Positions 44,468-53,362 are shown, counted from the first letter of the stretch. The stretch: 64,000 bases of DNA from Flavobacteriaceae bacterium PS02337 (GCA_029959285.1 JASCOE010000001.1:372001-436000); one strand, 5' to 3'. Notes: generated from the letters alone by a model not told the origin. Numbers and translations: made by a program.

Positions 44468-45337
44468 ATGAAAAAAAAATTCATTCTTTTTTTAGCTTTC
44501 GCAAGCTTTTCAATACTTCACGCACAAACATCTGAAGAAAAAATTGCGGCAAAAGCATGTGAATGCTTGCAAAAAAGTTCAAATATCACCAATGATGTTT
44601 TTAGAGATTGTTTAACGGGTAATATGGGCGAAGTAATTCTGACCGATAAAGACCCGAAAGTTCGAGAATCGATTAATACTGTAGAAGGAATTCAAACTAT
44701 TATTCTGAGAACTACAGAAATCATCACTAAAAAATGTCCATCTTTAGTGCCTGCTTTAATTGAGAATAAAGAAGATATTTTCTACGGAAAATCAAAAAAT
44801 AAGAGCGCTCAAAACTTTTATAAAATCGGACAAGATTTTATGGATCAAAAAAACTTTAAATCGGCAATTGAAAGTTTTCAATTGGCTTTAAAAGAAGATC
44901 CAAAATTTGTTCTTGCGCTTGATGACATGGGAGTTTCTTACAGACAATTAGACGATTATGATAATGCCATAAAATATTATAAAAAATCACTGGAAATTTA
45001 TCCCGAAGGAAATTTTGCTTTAATGAATATTGGAGTTGCTTATACTTTTAAATCTGATTATAAAACGGCGATTAGTTATTATCAAAAACTGATAGAATAC
45101 CATCCGAATAACGCAGAAGGCTATTTTGGCGCTGGAAAAAACTATTTTATGATGAAAGACGACGAAAAAGCATTAGATAATATATTTATGGCGCACAGAA
45201 TTTACACGAATGAAAAATCAGAATATGTAAAAGATTCTGAACAGTTTATTGGAGCGATTTATCAGAGAATGAAATCGGAGAAAAAAGAGGATCTATTCAA
45301 AAAAATTGCGGAGAAAAACAATATTAATATAGATTAA
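44468..45337 (+). CDS. Secreted TPR protein
   Basis: A 289-residue protein with signal peptide MKKKFILFLAFASFSILHAQ. An N-terminal region with Cys residues (ACECLQKSSNITNDVFRDCL) precedes at least three TPR units (ALDDMGVSYRQLDDYDNAIK; ALMNIGVAYTFKSDYKTAIS; AEGYFGAGKNYFMMKDDEKA). It lies 34 bases after the peptidase gene and may share its transcript. Likely periplasmic interaction protein of unknown partner. Confidence 0.85.
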   Translation: MKKKFILFLAFASFSILHAQTSEEKIAAKACECLQKSSNITNDVFRDCLTGNMGEVILTDKDPKVRESINTVEGIQTIILRTTEIITKKCPSLVPALIENKEDIFYGKSKNKSAQNFYKIGQDFMDQKNFKSAIESFQLALKEDPKFVLALDDMGVSYRQLDDYDNAIKYYKKSLEIYPEGNFALMNIGVAYTFKSDYKTAISYYQKLIEYHPNNAEGYFGAGKNYFMMKDDEKALDNIFMAHRIYTNEKSEYVKDSEQFIGAIYQRMKSEKKEDLFKKIAEKNNINID

Positions 45338-45347
45338 AACAAGAGCG

Positions 45348-45408
45348 AATATTTCTATATAAAAAAGGCAGATTTAAAACAAGTCTGTCTTTTTTATATA
45401 GAAATATT
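45348..45408 (+). terminator. Long perfect palindrome terminator
   Basis: TATTTCTATATAAAAAAGGC and its complement GTCTTTTTTATATAGAAATA form an extended stem with GCAGA/TCTGT continuing toward the loop. It ends the peptidase-TPR transcript. Confidence 0.85.
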
Positions 45409-45445
45409 CATCATTAATATGTGGCTAAAAACCTTTCTAACTCTG

Positions 45446-45453
45446 TAACTTTG
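45446..45453 (+). promoter_or_regulatory. Promoter -7 element for the NAD-binding protein gene
   Basis: TAACTTTG, 17 bases before the ATG at 45471. Confidence 0.55.
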
Positions 45454-45470
45454 TATCTTTAAAAGAAAAA

Positions 45471-46286
45471 ATGACAAAAATAAGTATACTTGGCTGCGGC
45501 TGGCTGGGACTTCCTTTAGCAAAAAAACTAATCGAAAACGGAAACTCCGTAAAAGGTTCAACAACTTCTGAAAACAAACTTTCAATTTTAGAAAATGCTG
45601 GAATAAATCCCTTTTTGGTAAAACTTGAAAGCGAAAGTATTTCTGAAAACATCACTATTTTTTTAGCAGAAAGTGAAATCTTAATTATCGACATTCCACC
45701 AAAATTACGCGCTGAAAACACTGATTCTGAAAAAAAAGTTTTTGTCGAAAAAATCAAAAATCTAATTCCATTTATAGAAAAATCAGCTGTTAAGAAAGTG
45801 CTTTTTGTAAGTTCAACTTCTGTTTATGGCGATGATAATGAATTTATTACCGAAGAAACCATTCCAAATCCGGAAACTGAAAGCGGTAAACAATTGTTTT
45901 TAGTTGAAAATCTTCTTCAAGAAAATCAAAATTTCGAAACCACAATTCTACGTTTCGGCGGATTGATAGGCGAAAATCGTCATCCCGTAAAGTTTCTTTC
46001 TGGAAAAGAAAATCTAGAAAATCCCGATGCTCCCATAAATTTAATTCATTTAAAAGATTGTATTTCTGTTATTGAAGAAATTGTAAATCAATCGAAATGG
46101 AATGAGGTTTTTAATGCAGTTGCACCGTTTCATCCAACTCGTTCAGCATATTACACTCAAAAAGCCGTTGAAATGAATTTGACTTTACCGAAATTCAGTT
46201 CTGAAAAATCAAATATTAAAAAAGTGATTTCGAGTGAAAAAATAGAAAACACATTAAATTACCGATTTCATTTAGAAGAATATTAA
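45471..46286 (+). CDS. NAD(P)-binding epimerase/dehydratase-like protein
   Basis: A 271-residue cytosolic protein of the extended SDR type resembling YeeZ. Cofactor motif ISILGCGWLGLPLAKKLIEN at the N-terminus; VKKVLFVSSTSVYGDDNEFI carries Ser and Tyr but the YxxxK Lys is not obvious; TTILRFGGLIGENRHP and NLIHLKDCISVI follow. The reaction is unknown. It has its own promoter and stands alone. Confidence 0.82.
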   Translation: MTKISILGCGWLGLPLAKKLIENGNSVKGSTTSENKLSILENAGINPFLVKLESESISENITIFLAESEILIIDIPPKLRAENTDSEKKVFVEKIKNLIPFIEKSAVKKVLFVSSTSVYGDDNEFITEETIPNPETESGKQLFLVENLLQENQNFETTILRFGGLIGENRHPVKFLSGKENLENPDAPINLIHLKDCISVIEEIVNQSKWNEVFNAVAPFHPTRSAYYTQKAVEMNLTLPKFSSEKSNIKKVISSEKIENTLNYRFHLEEY

Positions 46287-46352
46287 AACTTTCAAACCTA
46301 GATTTAAATAAAAATACTATTTTTCCTTCATATAAAAACAACTGTTTTCAAT

Positions 46353-48239
46353 ATGAAAAAAATCCAGTTTCTATTTTTAATTAGCATTTTATTTCTTCCA
46401 TTTTCTAAAAGTTATAGCCAAATTGATTCTTTGTCTACTAACGTAATTAACAGAGAAGAAAGAATAAAACAATTTCATTCTGATATTCGAATTAAGGAAA
46501 ATGGAAATCTCATCATTACAGAAAATATTACTGTATATGCAGCAGAAAAATCTATAGATCACGGAATATATAGAGAACTTCCGATGGAAAGCAATTCGTC
46601 GAAAGTTTCAAAAAACAACTTTTATACTGTCTTAAGTGTATTTAGAGGCAACTTAGAAGAACCTTATCATGTAAATACAGGCAAGGAAAAATTTAAAATC
46701 TATATTGGCGACAAAGATATGAATCTGCCAGAAGGCACTTATACTTATAAATTAACATACGAAGTCGAAGCGCAAATACATTCTTATAAAGATTTCGATG
46801 AAGTATATTGGAATGTTACGGGCAATTATTGGCAGTTTGAAATAGAAAATGTTACGGCAAGAGTAATTTTACCTAAATCGGCAAAAGCGATTCAAACCTA
46901 TTGTTACACTGGAATTCTGGGTTCTAAAGCGCATGAATGCAATGCTCAAATAACAGAAAACACCGTATTTTTTACTTCCAAAAATTTAAAAACAGAAGAA
47001 GGTTTTACGATTGCCGCGGCTTTCCCAAAAGGGATTGTCAATCAGCCATTTTTTCGTCCGCATTATAAAATCGAAGAATTTTCATCTCCACAAAAAGTAT
47101 TACTTGCCATTTTCGTTGTTTCTCTATGTTTTGCTTTTTATTATTTTTCATGGAAAAAATACGGAGAAGATCCTTTATTGGTAAATAAAAGTAAAACGAT
47201 TGATTTAAAAAGTCGTTATTCTCCAGCGGCTTTGCAATATTTAAAAGAACGAAGTGTTCATTCGCAAACACTTTTAACTGCAATAATTAATCTTTCTATA
47301 AAAGGCGCTGTCGAAATTTTGGACAACGGAAAAAAAGATTGGGAAGATGAATTTAAATATTCACTTAAAAAAGGAAGCCAAACAGCCAATCTATCTGAGG
47401 AAGAAAATGCTGTTTTAGAAGGTTTATTCGCAGAAAATGATTCGTTTGAAATTGATAAAAAAACCTATTTGATTTTTGATAAAGCAAAAGAAGCTCTCGA
47501 AAAATCTTTAAAAAGTAAATTCAATTTAAAAGATTATTTTTTGAGTAATTCAAAACAAATGCTTATCGGTTTTATCATCACAACTGGCGCATTATTAGGA
47601 TATTGCTATTATGATAAAGGCACTATTTTTTGGGCTGCCATTTTCGGTTTTATCTTTTTAGTTATCAGCATTTTATTAATTAAACTCATAATTGAATTTA
47701 TTATAAAAAAAGACATTGCCGCGATTTTTGCCTGCTTGTTCTTTTTACTTTTCACCGTTGCATTTACGTTTGGATTATTTATTGCCGTTAATGTAAACAA
47801 AAGCTATTCACTCTTAAATTTGATTGTTCTCTTTTTAATTATTTCTGGATTTATAACCTATTTATGTCTAATTGGCGTTTACACAGAACTTGGTTTGGAA
47901 ACCAAATTTCAAATCGAAAAACTAAAACAGCAATTATTAGATCAAAAACCAGAAGAAAATGCTTCTACGATAACTATTTACGAAGAAAATCTGCCCTACG
48001 CCTTTGCATTGGGAATTGAAGAGAAATACAATCAAAAATATATTGACATTTTAAAAAGGCTTAATTACACCAATAATTGGGTTAAAACATCTGAAGGCTC
48101 CACTTCTTTTGCGCCAGCAATAATGATGCATTTTCATACTACTTACAAAACTTATTCGTCTGCTCCTAGCAGCAGTGCAAGTTCTGGTGGCGGAAGCTCT
48201 GGCGGCGGAGGTGGCGGCGGTGGCGGTGGCGGCTGGTAG
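46353..48239 (+). CDS. DUF2207 membrane protein with glycine-rich tail
   Basis: A 628-residue protein with a signal peptide (LFLPFSKSYSQ). The N-terminal extracytoplasmic DUF2207 domain (FHSDIRIKENGNLIITENI; DHGIYRELPM; VYWNVTGNYWQFEIENV) is followed by a membrane helix at about 250, a cytosolic segment (KSRYSPAALQYLKERSVHS), and three more helices around 410-510. The C-terminus is almost pure glycine (GGGSSGGGGGGGGGGGW). DUF2207 proteins occur widely with unknown function. Confidence 0.88.
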   Translation: MKKIQFLFLISILFLPFSKSYSQIDSLSTNVINREERIKQFHSDIRIKENGNLIITENITVYAAEKSIDHGIYRELPMESNSSKVSKNNFYTVLSVFRGNLEEPYHVNTGKEKFKIYIGDKDMNLPEGTYTYKLTYEVEAQIHSYKDFDEVYWNVTGNYWQFEIENVTARVILPKSAKAIQTYCYTGILGSKAHECNAQITENTVFFTSKNLKTEEGFTIAAAFPKGIVNQPFFRPHYKIEEFSSPQKVLLAIFVVSLCFAFYYFSWKKYGEDPLLVNKSKTIDLKSRYSPAALQYLKERSVHSQTLLTAIINLSIKGAVEILDNGKKDWEDEFKYSLKKGSQTANLSEEENAVLEGLFAENDSFEIDKKTYLIFDKAKEALEKSLKSKFNLKDYFLSNSKQMLIGFIITTGALLGYCYYDKGTIFWAAIFGFIFLVISILLIKLIIEFIIKKDIAAIFACLFFLLFTVAFTFGLFIAVNVNKSYSLLNLIVLFLIISGFITYLCLIGVYTELGLETKFQIEKLKQQLLDQKPEENASTITIYEENLPYAFALGIEEKYNQKYIDILKRLNYTNNWVKTSEGSTSFAPAIMMHFHTTYKTYSSAPSSSASSGGGSSGGGGGGGGGGGW

Positions 48240-48306
48240 AATTATTTTTTAATTATCGTTTAAAAAAACTTTGCTCCCGATAACTATTGGGATTGCGAAA
48301 CCTTAT

Positions 48307-48314
48307 TATCTTTG
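48307..48314 (+). promoter_or_regulatory. Promoter -7 element for ogt
   Basis: TATCTTTG, 17 bases before the ATG at 48332. It lies within the upstream extension of the frame and so supports the shorter start. Confidence 0.6.
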
Positions 48315-48331
48315 TGATTAACCAAATAATC

Positions 48332-48808
48332 ATGGAAACAGTCTACATCAATTCGCCTTTAGGAATCACCAAAATAATTGGAGATCAAGATGGTATTGTC
48401 GTAATTTCAGTTTCTGATGTTGGCACAAATGAAGTTTCTGCCGAAATTCCAGAAGTTTTAAAAGATGCCGTTTTGCAGTTAAATGAATATTTTGAAGGCA
48501 AAAGAACCGATTTCGATCTCAAACTAAATCCAAAAGGAACCGAATTTCAGCAAAAAGTTTGGAAAGCTTTGTTAGAAATTCCATACGGAAAAACAGTAAG
48601 CTATATGGATCAAACTAAGAAATTAGGCGATGTAAAAGCCATTCGCGCTGTTGCATCTGCAAATGGTAAAAATCCGCTTTGGATCGTCGTTCCGTGTCAC
48701 CGCGTTATTGGCACAAACGGATCTTTAACTGGATATGCAGGCGGATTGTCTCGCAAAAAATGGCTTTTAGAACATGAAAGTCCTTCTGCACAGCAAAGTC
48801 TATTTTAA
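48332..48808 (+). CDS. ogt: Methylated-DNA--protein-cysteine methyltransferase
   Basis: A 158-residue suicide DNA repair protein that takes alkyl groups from O6-alkylguanine onto a Cys. The active-site motif is IVVPCHRVIGTNGSLTGYAG, preceded by FQQKVWKALLEIPYGKTVSY and the helix-turn-helix AIRAVASANGKNP. Start at 48332 (METVYINSPLG) is chosen over 48287 because of the promoter element and typical N-terminus. The next two genes downstream are also of DNA-repair type. Confidence 0.96.
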   Translation: METVYINSPLGITKIIGDQDGIVVISVSDVGTNEVSAEIPEVLKDAVLQLNEYFEGKRTDFDLKLNPKGTEFQQKVWKALLEIPYGKTVSYMDQTKKLGDVKAIRAVASANGKNPLWIVVPCHRVIGTNGSLTGYAGGLSRKKWLLEHESPSAQQSLF

Positions 48809-48810
48809 AT

Positions 48811-48931
48811 TCAACACGAATTTCACAAATTAACACAAATAAAATTATAGTCTTATCTTTACAAAAACATAAAATTCAATAGATTATTTAGTTAAAATCA
48901 AATTTGTGAAAATTAGTGCAATCTGTGTTAT
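48811..48931. repeat. Imperfect inverted repeat, GTGTTA/GTGGC word family
   Basis: Arms about 48811-48840 and 48898-48931 (AACACGAATTTCACAAATT with AATTAGTGCAATCTGTGTT) resemble those at 845-936. It fills the gap between ogt and the exonuclease gene. Confidence 0.55.
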
Positions 48932-48940
48932 ATAAAAAAT

Positions 48941-49654
48941 ATGATTGAAAAGATAAACCTTAACAATATTCTCTTTCTCGATATAGAAACTGTTCCTGAA
49001 GAAGAAAATTTCAATTCGCTTGACGCGGAAATGCAATCTCTTTGGGATTTAAAAACACAGTATCAGCGAAAAGATGATTTTTCTCCAGAAGAATTTTATG
49101 AACGTGCCGGAATTTGGGCAGAATTCGGTAAAATCATCTGTATTTCTGTTGGTTATTTTACAATTAAAGGAGATATTCGAAATTTTAGAGTTACTTCTTT
49201 TTTTGGTGAAGAAAAGAAAATCCTAAAGGACTTTTCAAATCTGATTAATAATCATTTCAATCAGCCGCAACATTTGATGTGTGGACATAATTCTAAAGAA
49301 TTTGATATTCCGTTTATAGCTAGAAGAATGATTATAAACCAAATGCCAATTCCAGACAAACTGAATTTATTTGGCAAAAAACCTTGGGAAATTCCACATT
49401 TAGATACTTTAGAATTATGGAAGTTTGGCGATTATAAACATTTTACTTCTTTAAAATTATTGACAAAAATCTTAGGAGTTCCTTCTCCAAAAGGAGATAT
49501 TGACGGAAGTCAGGTTGCTCATGTTTTTTATGTAGAAAAAGATATTGATAGAATTGTAACTTATTGTGAAAAAGATACGATTGCTGTAGCACAGGTTTTT
49601 CTCCGTTTACGCCGAGAAGATTTATTGATTGACGATGAAATTATTCATGTATAG
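48941..49654 (+). CDS. Predicted 3'-5' exonuclease, PolB-exonuclease-like (DEDDy)
   Basis: A 237-residue protein with DnaQ-like exonuclease motifs: ILFLDIETVPEE (Exo I, Asp-Glu), MCGHNSKEFDIPFIARRM (Exo II), and IVTYCEKDTIAVAQVFLRL (Exo III, Tyr-x3-Asp). It belongs to the stand-alone PolB-exonuclease-like group. These remove nucleotides from DNA 3' ends; a precise pathway is unknown. It sits between ogt and an AlkZ-like gene on the same strand. Confidence 0.88.
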   Translation: MIEKINLNNILFLDIETVPEEENFNSLDAEMQSLWDLKTQYQRKDDFSPEEFYERAGIWAEFGKIICISVGYFTIKGDIRNFRVTSFFGEEKKILKDFSNLINNHFNQPQHLMCGHNSKEFDIPFIARRMIINQMPIPDKLNLFGKKPWEIPHLDTLELWKFGDYKHFTSLKLLTKILGVPSPKGDIDGSQVAHVFYVEKDIDRIVTYCEKDTIAVAQVFLRLRREDLLIDDEIIHV

Positions 49655-49742
49655 TTTTTAAAGATGCTATCCCGATAGCTTTCGGGACTAAGTTGCTGAG
49701 ATACTAAGGTTTTTCTAATTATGATTTAAAATAACTTTGATT

Positions 49743-50813
49743 ATGATTCATTCTGAAATTTCAAATCATCGAATGGTTGCTCAAAAATTGTTTGAGAAAA
49801 ATTACTGTTCTCCGCAAGAAATTGTGCATCATTTTGGTGCAATGCAAGCGCAGGATTACGCAATGGCGAAATGGGCAATTGGTTCACGTTGTGATGCTAC
49901 AGAAAAGGAAATTGAAGAAGCCATTAATTCTGGCAAAATTATTAGAACTCATATTCTAAGACCGACGTGGCATTTTGTTTCTGCCGATGATATTTACTGG
50001 ATGTTGGAACTTTCGGCACCGCAAGTAAAACGTCTCTTTGCAACAATGGCCAAACAACATGGCTTTGATGAAAAGAAATTTGATCAAGTTAATTCCAAAA
50101 TAGAAAAACTTCTAGCGGGAAACAATCATTTAACTCGAGAGGAAATCATGAAAGAGCTTAACATTCAAAAAAGTGCAGGCGATTTATCTCCAGTTATTGT
50201 AATGATGAATGCCGAGTTAGATGGCTTGGTTTGCAATGGAAGAATGAAAGGTAAACAAATTACTTATGCTTTGCTTGAAGAACGCGTTGAAAAACCTAAA
50301 AACAGATTAACAAAAGAAGAAGCTTTAGCCAAACTTGCCCTTCGTTATTTTGAAAGTCATGGTCCAGCAACTGTATCCGATTTTTCATGGTGGTCAGGAT
50401 TTCCTGTTACAATCTGCAAGAAAACAGTTAATGCAATAGAGTTGCAATTAAGCAATATCACTATTGATAATCAGCAATATTGGTTTAAAAAAGATGATTT
50501 TAGCCAGGATAACTTTTGCGAAAGCGTACATTTTCTGCCCGCTTTCGATGAGATTTTAATTTCGTACAAAACACGCGAAGTTTCTTTTTCGGGAAATCAT
50601 CAATCCAAAACTTTTACTAACAATGGTATTTTTAAACCTATAATTTTAGAAAACGGAAAAGTAATTGGAATCTGGAAAAGAACTTTCAAAAAAGATCACG
50701 TTAAAATAGAAACGGAGTTTTTTAATGAAACTGAAAAACATAAAAAAGAAGTTTTGTTTGAAGGAATTAAAGCTTTTGAAAACTATTTAGAAAGTAAAAT
50801 TGTTATTGAATAA
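49743..50813 (+). CDS. Winged-helix AlkZ/YcaQ-family protein, likely DNA glycosylase
   Basis: A 356-residue protein of the HTH_42 family. The N-terminal part has HHFGAMQAQDYAMAKWAIGS, where Gln35-x-Gln37 corresponds to the catalytic Q-x-Q of AlkZ, which excises alkylated bases and unhooks crosslinks. Downstream are the winged-helix segment NHLTREEIMKELNIQ, YFESHGPATVSDFSWWSGF and the conserved FLPAFDEILISYK. ATG at 49743 is preferred to a TTG six bases earlier. Catalytic activity is inferred from the motif. It is the third repair-type gene in a row. Confidence 0.85.
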   Translation: MIHSEISNHRMVAQKLFEKNYCSPQEIVHHFGAMQAQDYAMAKWAIGSRCDATEKEIEEAINSGKIIRTHILRPTWHFVSADDIYWMLELSAPQVKRLFATMAKQHGFDEKKFDQVNSKIEKLLAGNNHLTREEIMKELNIQKSAGDLSPVIVMMNAELDGLVCNGRMKGKQITYALLEERVEKPKNRLTKEEALAKLALRYFESHGPATVSDFSWWSGFPVTICKKTVNAIELQLSNITIDNQQYWFKKDDFSQDNFCESVHFLPAFDEILISYKTREVSFSGNHQSKTFTNNGIFKPIILENGKVIGIWKRTFKKDHVKIETEFFNETEKHKKEVLFEGIKAFENYLESKIVIE

Positions 50814-50819
50814 ATTTTT

Positions 50820-51008
50820 ATTTCGCTCCGCTGGAGCTTATAACTTTGTGTTATTTCAAATCTATAAATATATGGCTCTTCCAGAGCTTATAAATTTAGA
50901 AATTTCAATAACCATTAAAAATTATAATCAAATGTAAAAGCTCTGGAAGAGCGATATATTTATAGCAAAAGAAATTTTCCAGTATCAAAAGCTCCAGCGG
51001 AGCGAAAT
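50820..51008. repeat. Gene-free 332-base stretch with four hairpins in a nested palindrome (REP-like)
   Basis: Outer arms 50820-50839 and 50989-51008 are exact reverse complements over 20 bases, and each is itself a hairpin (GCTCCGCTGGAGC). Inner arms 50865-50890 and 50935-50962 are near-perfect copies containing GCTCTTCCAGAGC. The whole block can fold as four small hairpins or as one long cruciform. The rest of the gap (51009-51145) shows no clear element. Confidence 0.88.
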
Positions 51009-51145
51009 ATAAAAAGTTTGAAACGGCTTAAAAAATAGAAAAGCACAAACATTTTATATAATTCATAACCATAACTTCCCGTTTCGTTACTTAAATCTTT
51101 ATGCTTATTATTGCTAAATAATTACATTTACAAAAAATTAGAATT

Positions 51146-52585
51146 ATGGTATTGAGCAGATTTTGGTTAACGATTTTTATTTCTTCGATTGTTTTTATTT
51201 TATTCAGTTTGTTTACAGCCAACACCTACACAATTGATTCTGTTTTGAATGGAAAGAAAGACGATCCGGTTTTAGTTTCTGAAAAATACATTGAAGAACT
51301 TCCGGCTTTCATCAAAGACAGTATAAAAAAAGCGCCAGATCTAACCATGATTATCAATCGTGATACGCTAAACGCTGATTCAACTTACGTTTACAAAAAC
51401 AAAACAGTAAAAATTTTCAGCGGACTTCAAAAATCTGATGGTTTATTACCAACTTGTAAAAGCACTTTGGTTGATTTGATTCTTCCACTTATCGCTTATT
51501 TGGCTTTTTTCTGCGGATTAATGGAACTTTTAATTATTTCTGGTGCTTCTGGAAAATTAGCTAAAGGTTTAAGTCCAGTTTTTGTAAAAGTATTTCCAAG
51601 TATTCCTAAAAATCACCCTTCGATTTCATACATGACCTTAAATTTTGCTGCCAATTTCTTGGGATTAGATTCGGCTGCAACACCTTTTGGATTGAAAGCG
51701 ATGGAAAGTTTACAAGAAATAAATCCCGAAAAAGACAAAGCCAGCGACGCTCAAATCATGTTTATGTGTCTTCATGCTTCGGGTTTAACTTTAATTGCAA
51801 CTTCGATTATTGGTTATCGTGCAGCAGCAAATGCAAGTAATCCAGCCGATGTAATGTTGCCTTGTATTATTACTTCATTTATCGGAACAATCGCCGCTTT
51901 CTTAATTGTCGGAATCAAACAAAAAATCAATTTTAGAAGCGCTTCACTTGTTATTGGTTTAATGGTTCTAATTGCTGCAATTGTTGGTTTATTGATGTAT
52001 GTAAATCATTTGGATTTAATTGGAAAAAACTATTTCACTTCTAACCTTTCAGCATTAATTTTACTTTCGATTGTTGTTTTTACTTTGATTTTTTCATTCA
52101 TACATGAGAAAAAATTCAAAGAAGCTGACACAACCGTTTTCGACACTTTTGTTGTTGGAGCAAATAATGGCGTAAAAACTGGAGTAACGATTTTTCCTTA
52201 TGTTTTGGGAATGTTGGTTGCAATTTCATTATTCAGAAACAGCGGCTTATTTGAAATTATCAGCGACGGAATCGGATTTATCTTTTCGAATTTAGGCGTA
52301 AGCAAAGAAATTACAAATGCGCTTCCTGTGGCAATGCTGCGTCCGTTTAGTTCTGCGGGATCAAGAGGATTTTTAATTGATTCGATGAATACTTTTGGCG
52401 CAGATTCTTTAACAGCGAGATTAAGCAGTATTTTTCAATGTAGCGCAGAAAGTACGTTTTATGTAATTGCGGTTTATTTTGGTTCTGTAAACATTAAAAA
52501 CACGCGTTATGCTTTGGGCACAATGCTTTTAGTTGATTTAATCTGCGTAATTACGGCGATTTTTGTGGCGACTTGGTTTTTTTAA
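51146..52585 (+). CDS. SpmA/SpmB-like nucleoside-recognition (Gate) membrane protein
   Basis: A 479-residue inner-membrane protein that looks like a fusion of SpmA- and SpmB-type units. The first unit includes IAYLAFFCGLMELLIISGAS, SYMTLNFAANFLGLDSAATP and MFMCLHASGLTLIATSIIGY. The second includes GANNGVKTGVTIFPYVLGML and PVAMLRPFSSAGSRGF. Both carry the Gate-domain pattern also seen in nucleoside and ion transporters. Spores are not made by this group, so the name is historical; transport of an unknown solute is likely. Confidence 0.88.
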   Translation: MVLSRFWLTIFISSIVFILFSLFTANTYTIDSVLNGKKDDPVLVSEKYIEELPAFIKDSIKKAPDLTMIINRDTLNADSTYVYKNKTVKIFSGLQKSDGLLPTCKSTLVDLILPLIAYLAFFCGLMELLIISGASGKLAKGLSPVFVKVFPSIPKNHPSISYMTLNFAANFLGLDSAATPFGLKAMESLQEINPEKDKASDAQIMFMCLHASGLTLIATSIIGYRAAANASNPADVMLPCIITSFIGTIAAFLIVGIKQKINFRSASLVIGLMVLIAAIVGLLMYVNHLDLIGKNYFTSNLSALILLSIVVFTLIFSFIHEKKFKEADTTVFDTFVVGANNGVKTGVTIFPYVLGMLVAISLFRNSGLFEIISDGIGFIFSNLGVSKEITNALPVAMLRPFSSAGSRGFLIDSMNTFGADSLTARLSSIFQCSAESTFYVIAVYFGSVNIKNTRYALGTMLLVDLICVITAIFVATWFF

Positions 52586-52610
52586 AATATTGTCTTTACA
52601 CATAAACATA

Positions 52611-52772
52611 AACTGGACTGAAGTCCAGCCCTACAATATAGTTCGAGCCGTTGGCTCTTTTTCCTTGTATTTGTAGAGCTGGGCTTTATTCATCTGTATA
52701 ATATTATCCAGATACTAAATGTAAAGTTCCGCAGGAGCGATTTATATTGTAGGGCTGGACTTCAGTCCAGTT
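52611..52772. repeat. Perfect 30-bp inverted repeat upstream of the Y1 transposase
   Basis: Arms 52611-52640 and 52743-52772 are exact reverse complements. Each carries the hairpin CTGGACTTCAGTCCAG with GTAGGG at its 5' foot. Between them is a smaller hairpin (GAGCCGTTGGCTC, 52645-52657) and further short palindromic words. The same hairpin recurs after the transposase at 53341-53362. Confidence 0.92.
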
Positions 52773-52849
52773 TAATATATGTTATAAAATTTTTATTTGT
52801 AAGAATATTTATATATTTATATCGAATTTTAATCGTTAATAATATATAA

Positions 52850-53311
52850 ATGTCAAACACCTTTCACCAAGTTTACGTACAAGCCGTTTTTGCAGTTAAA
52901 TACAGAGAAGCACTAATCACAAATGAATGCAAATCAAAAATATTAAGCGTAATAGGAAATTTAATAAATGAAACTGGTTGCAAAACCATAATAGTAAATG
53001 GCACCGAAGATCATGTCCATTGTCTTCTAATGCTTAAACCAACGGTTTCTGTTTCCGATTTAATGAAGGTTGTAAAAGGAAAATCATCAAAATATATCAA
53101 TGACAATAAGCTGACAAAATACAAATTTGAATGGCAGGAAGGTTATGGGGTCTTTTCATATAGTAAATCGCAGATTGATACTGTCTATAAATATATTGCC
53201 AATCAAGAGGAACATCATAAAAAGCAAAATTTCAAAGATGAATATTCTTCTTTTCTAAAAAAATACGATACTAAATTTGATGAACGATGCATTTTTGAAA
53301 ATCTAATATAA
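52850..53311 (+). CDS. IS200-like Y1 transposase (REP-associated type candidate)
   Basis: A 153-residue single-domain HUH transposase. The HUH pair is GTEDHVHCLLML (His55, His57); the nucleophile is probably Tyr115 in YKYIANQEEHHKK, with the typical Tyr-x3-Gln. The core SVSDLMKVVKGKSSKYIND and EWQEGYGVFSYSKSQID are also characteristic. The family cuts and joins single-stranded DNA at hairpin feet. The gene is intact and full length. No orfB/tnpB companion is present. Confidence 0.92.
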   Translation: MSNTFHQVYVQAVFAVKYREALITNECKSKILSVIGNLINETGCKTIIVNGTEDHVHCLLMLKPTVSVSDLMKVVKGKSSKYINDNKLTKYKFEWQEGYGVFSYSKSQIDTVYKYIANQEEHHKKQNFKDEYSSFLKKYDTKFDERCIFENLI

Positions 53312-53340
53312 CATTACAATATATTAAATTTATTACATTC

Positions 53341-53362
53341 AAACTGGACTGAAGTCCAGTTT
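53341..53362. repeat. Palindrome downstream of the Y1 transposase
   Basis: AAACTGGACT and AGTCCAGTTT are perfect arms around GA. It is the same hairpin as in the upstream 30-bp repeats and lies 30 bases after the transposase stop codon. Confidence 0.92.

Larger units (their letters stand above)
52611..53362 (+). mobile_element. IS200-like/REP-transposase unit bracketed by palindromes
   Basis: A single Y1 transposase gene lies between copies of one palindrome (left pair 52611-52772, right copy 53341-53362). IS200/IS605 elements are bounded by such subterminal hairpins instead of terminal inverted repeats, and REP-associated transposases are flanked by REP hairpins. Exact ends cannot be fixed by eye because this class makes no target duplication. 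Whether it still moves as an element or is a fixed REP system is open. Confidence 0.65.

Noticed and set aside
48301-48331. Upstream frame extension of ogt as coding
   Set aside because: The promoter element TATCTTTG lies in the extension, and the N-terminus from 48332 is the standard one.
51146-52585. Sporulation function
   Set aside because: SpmA/B-like names come from Bacillus; nothing else here relates to spores, and the Gate domain fits transport.
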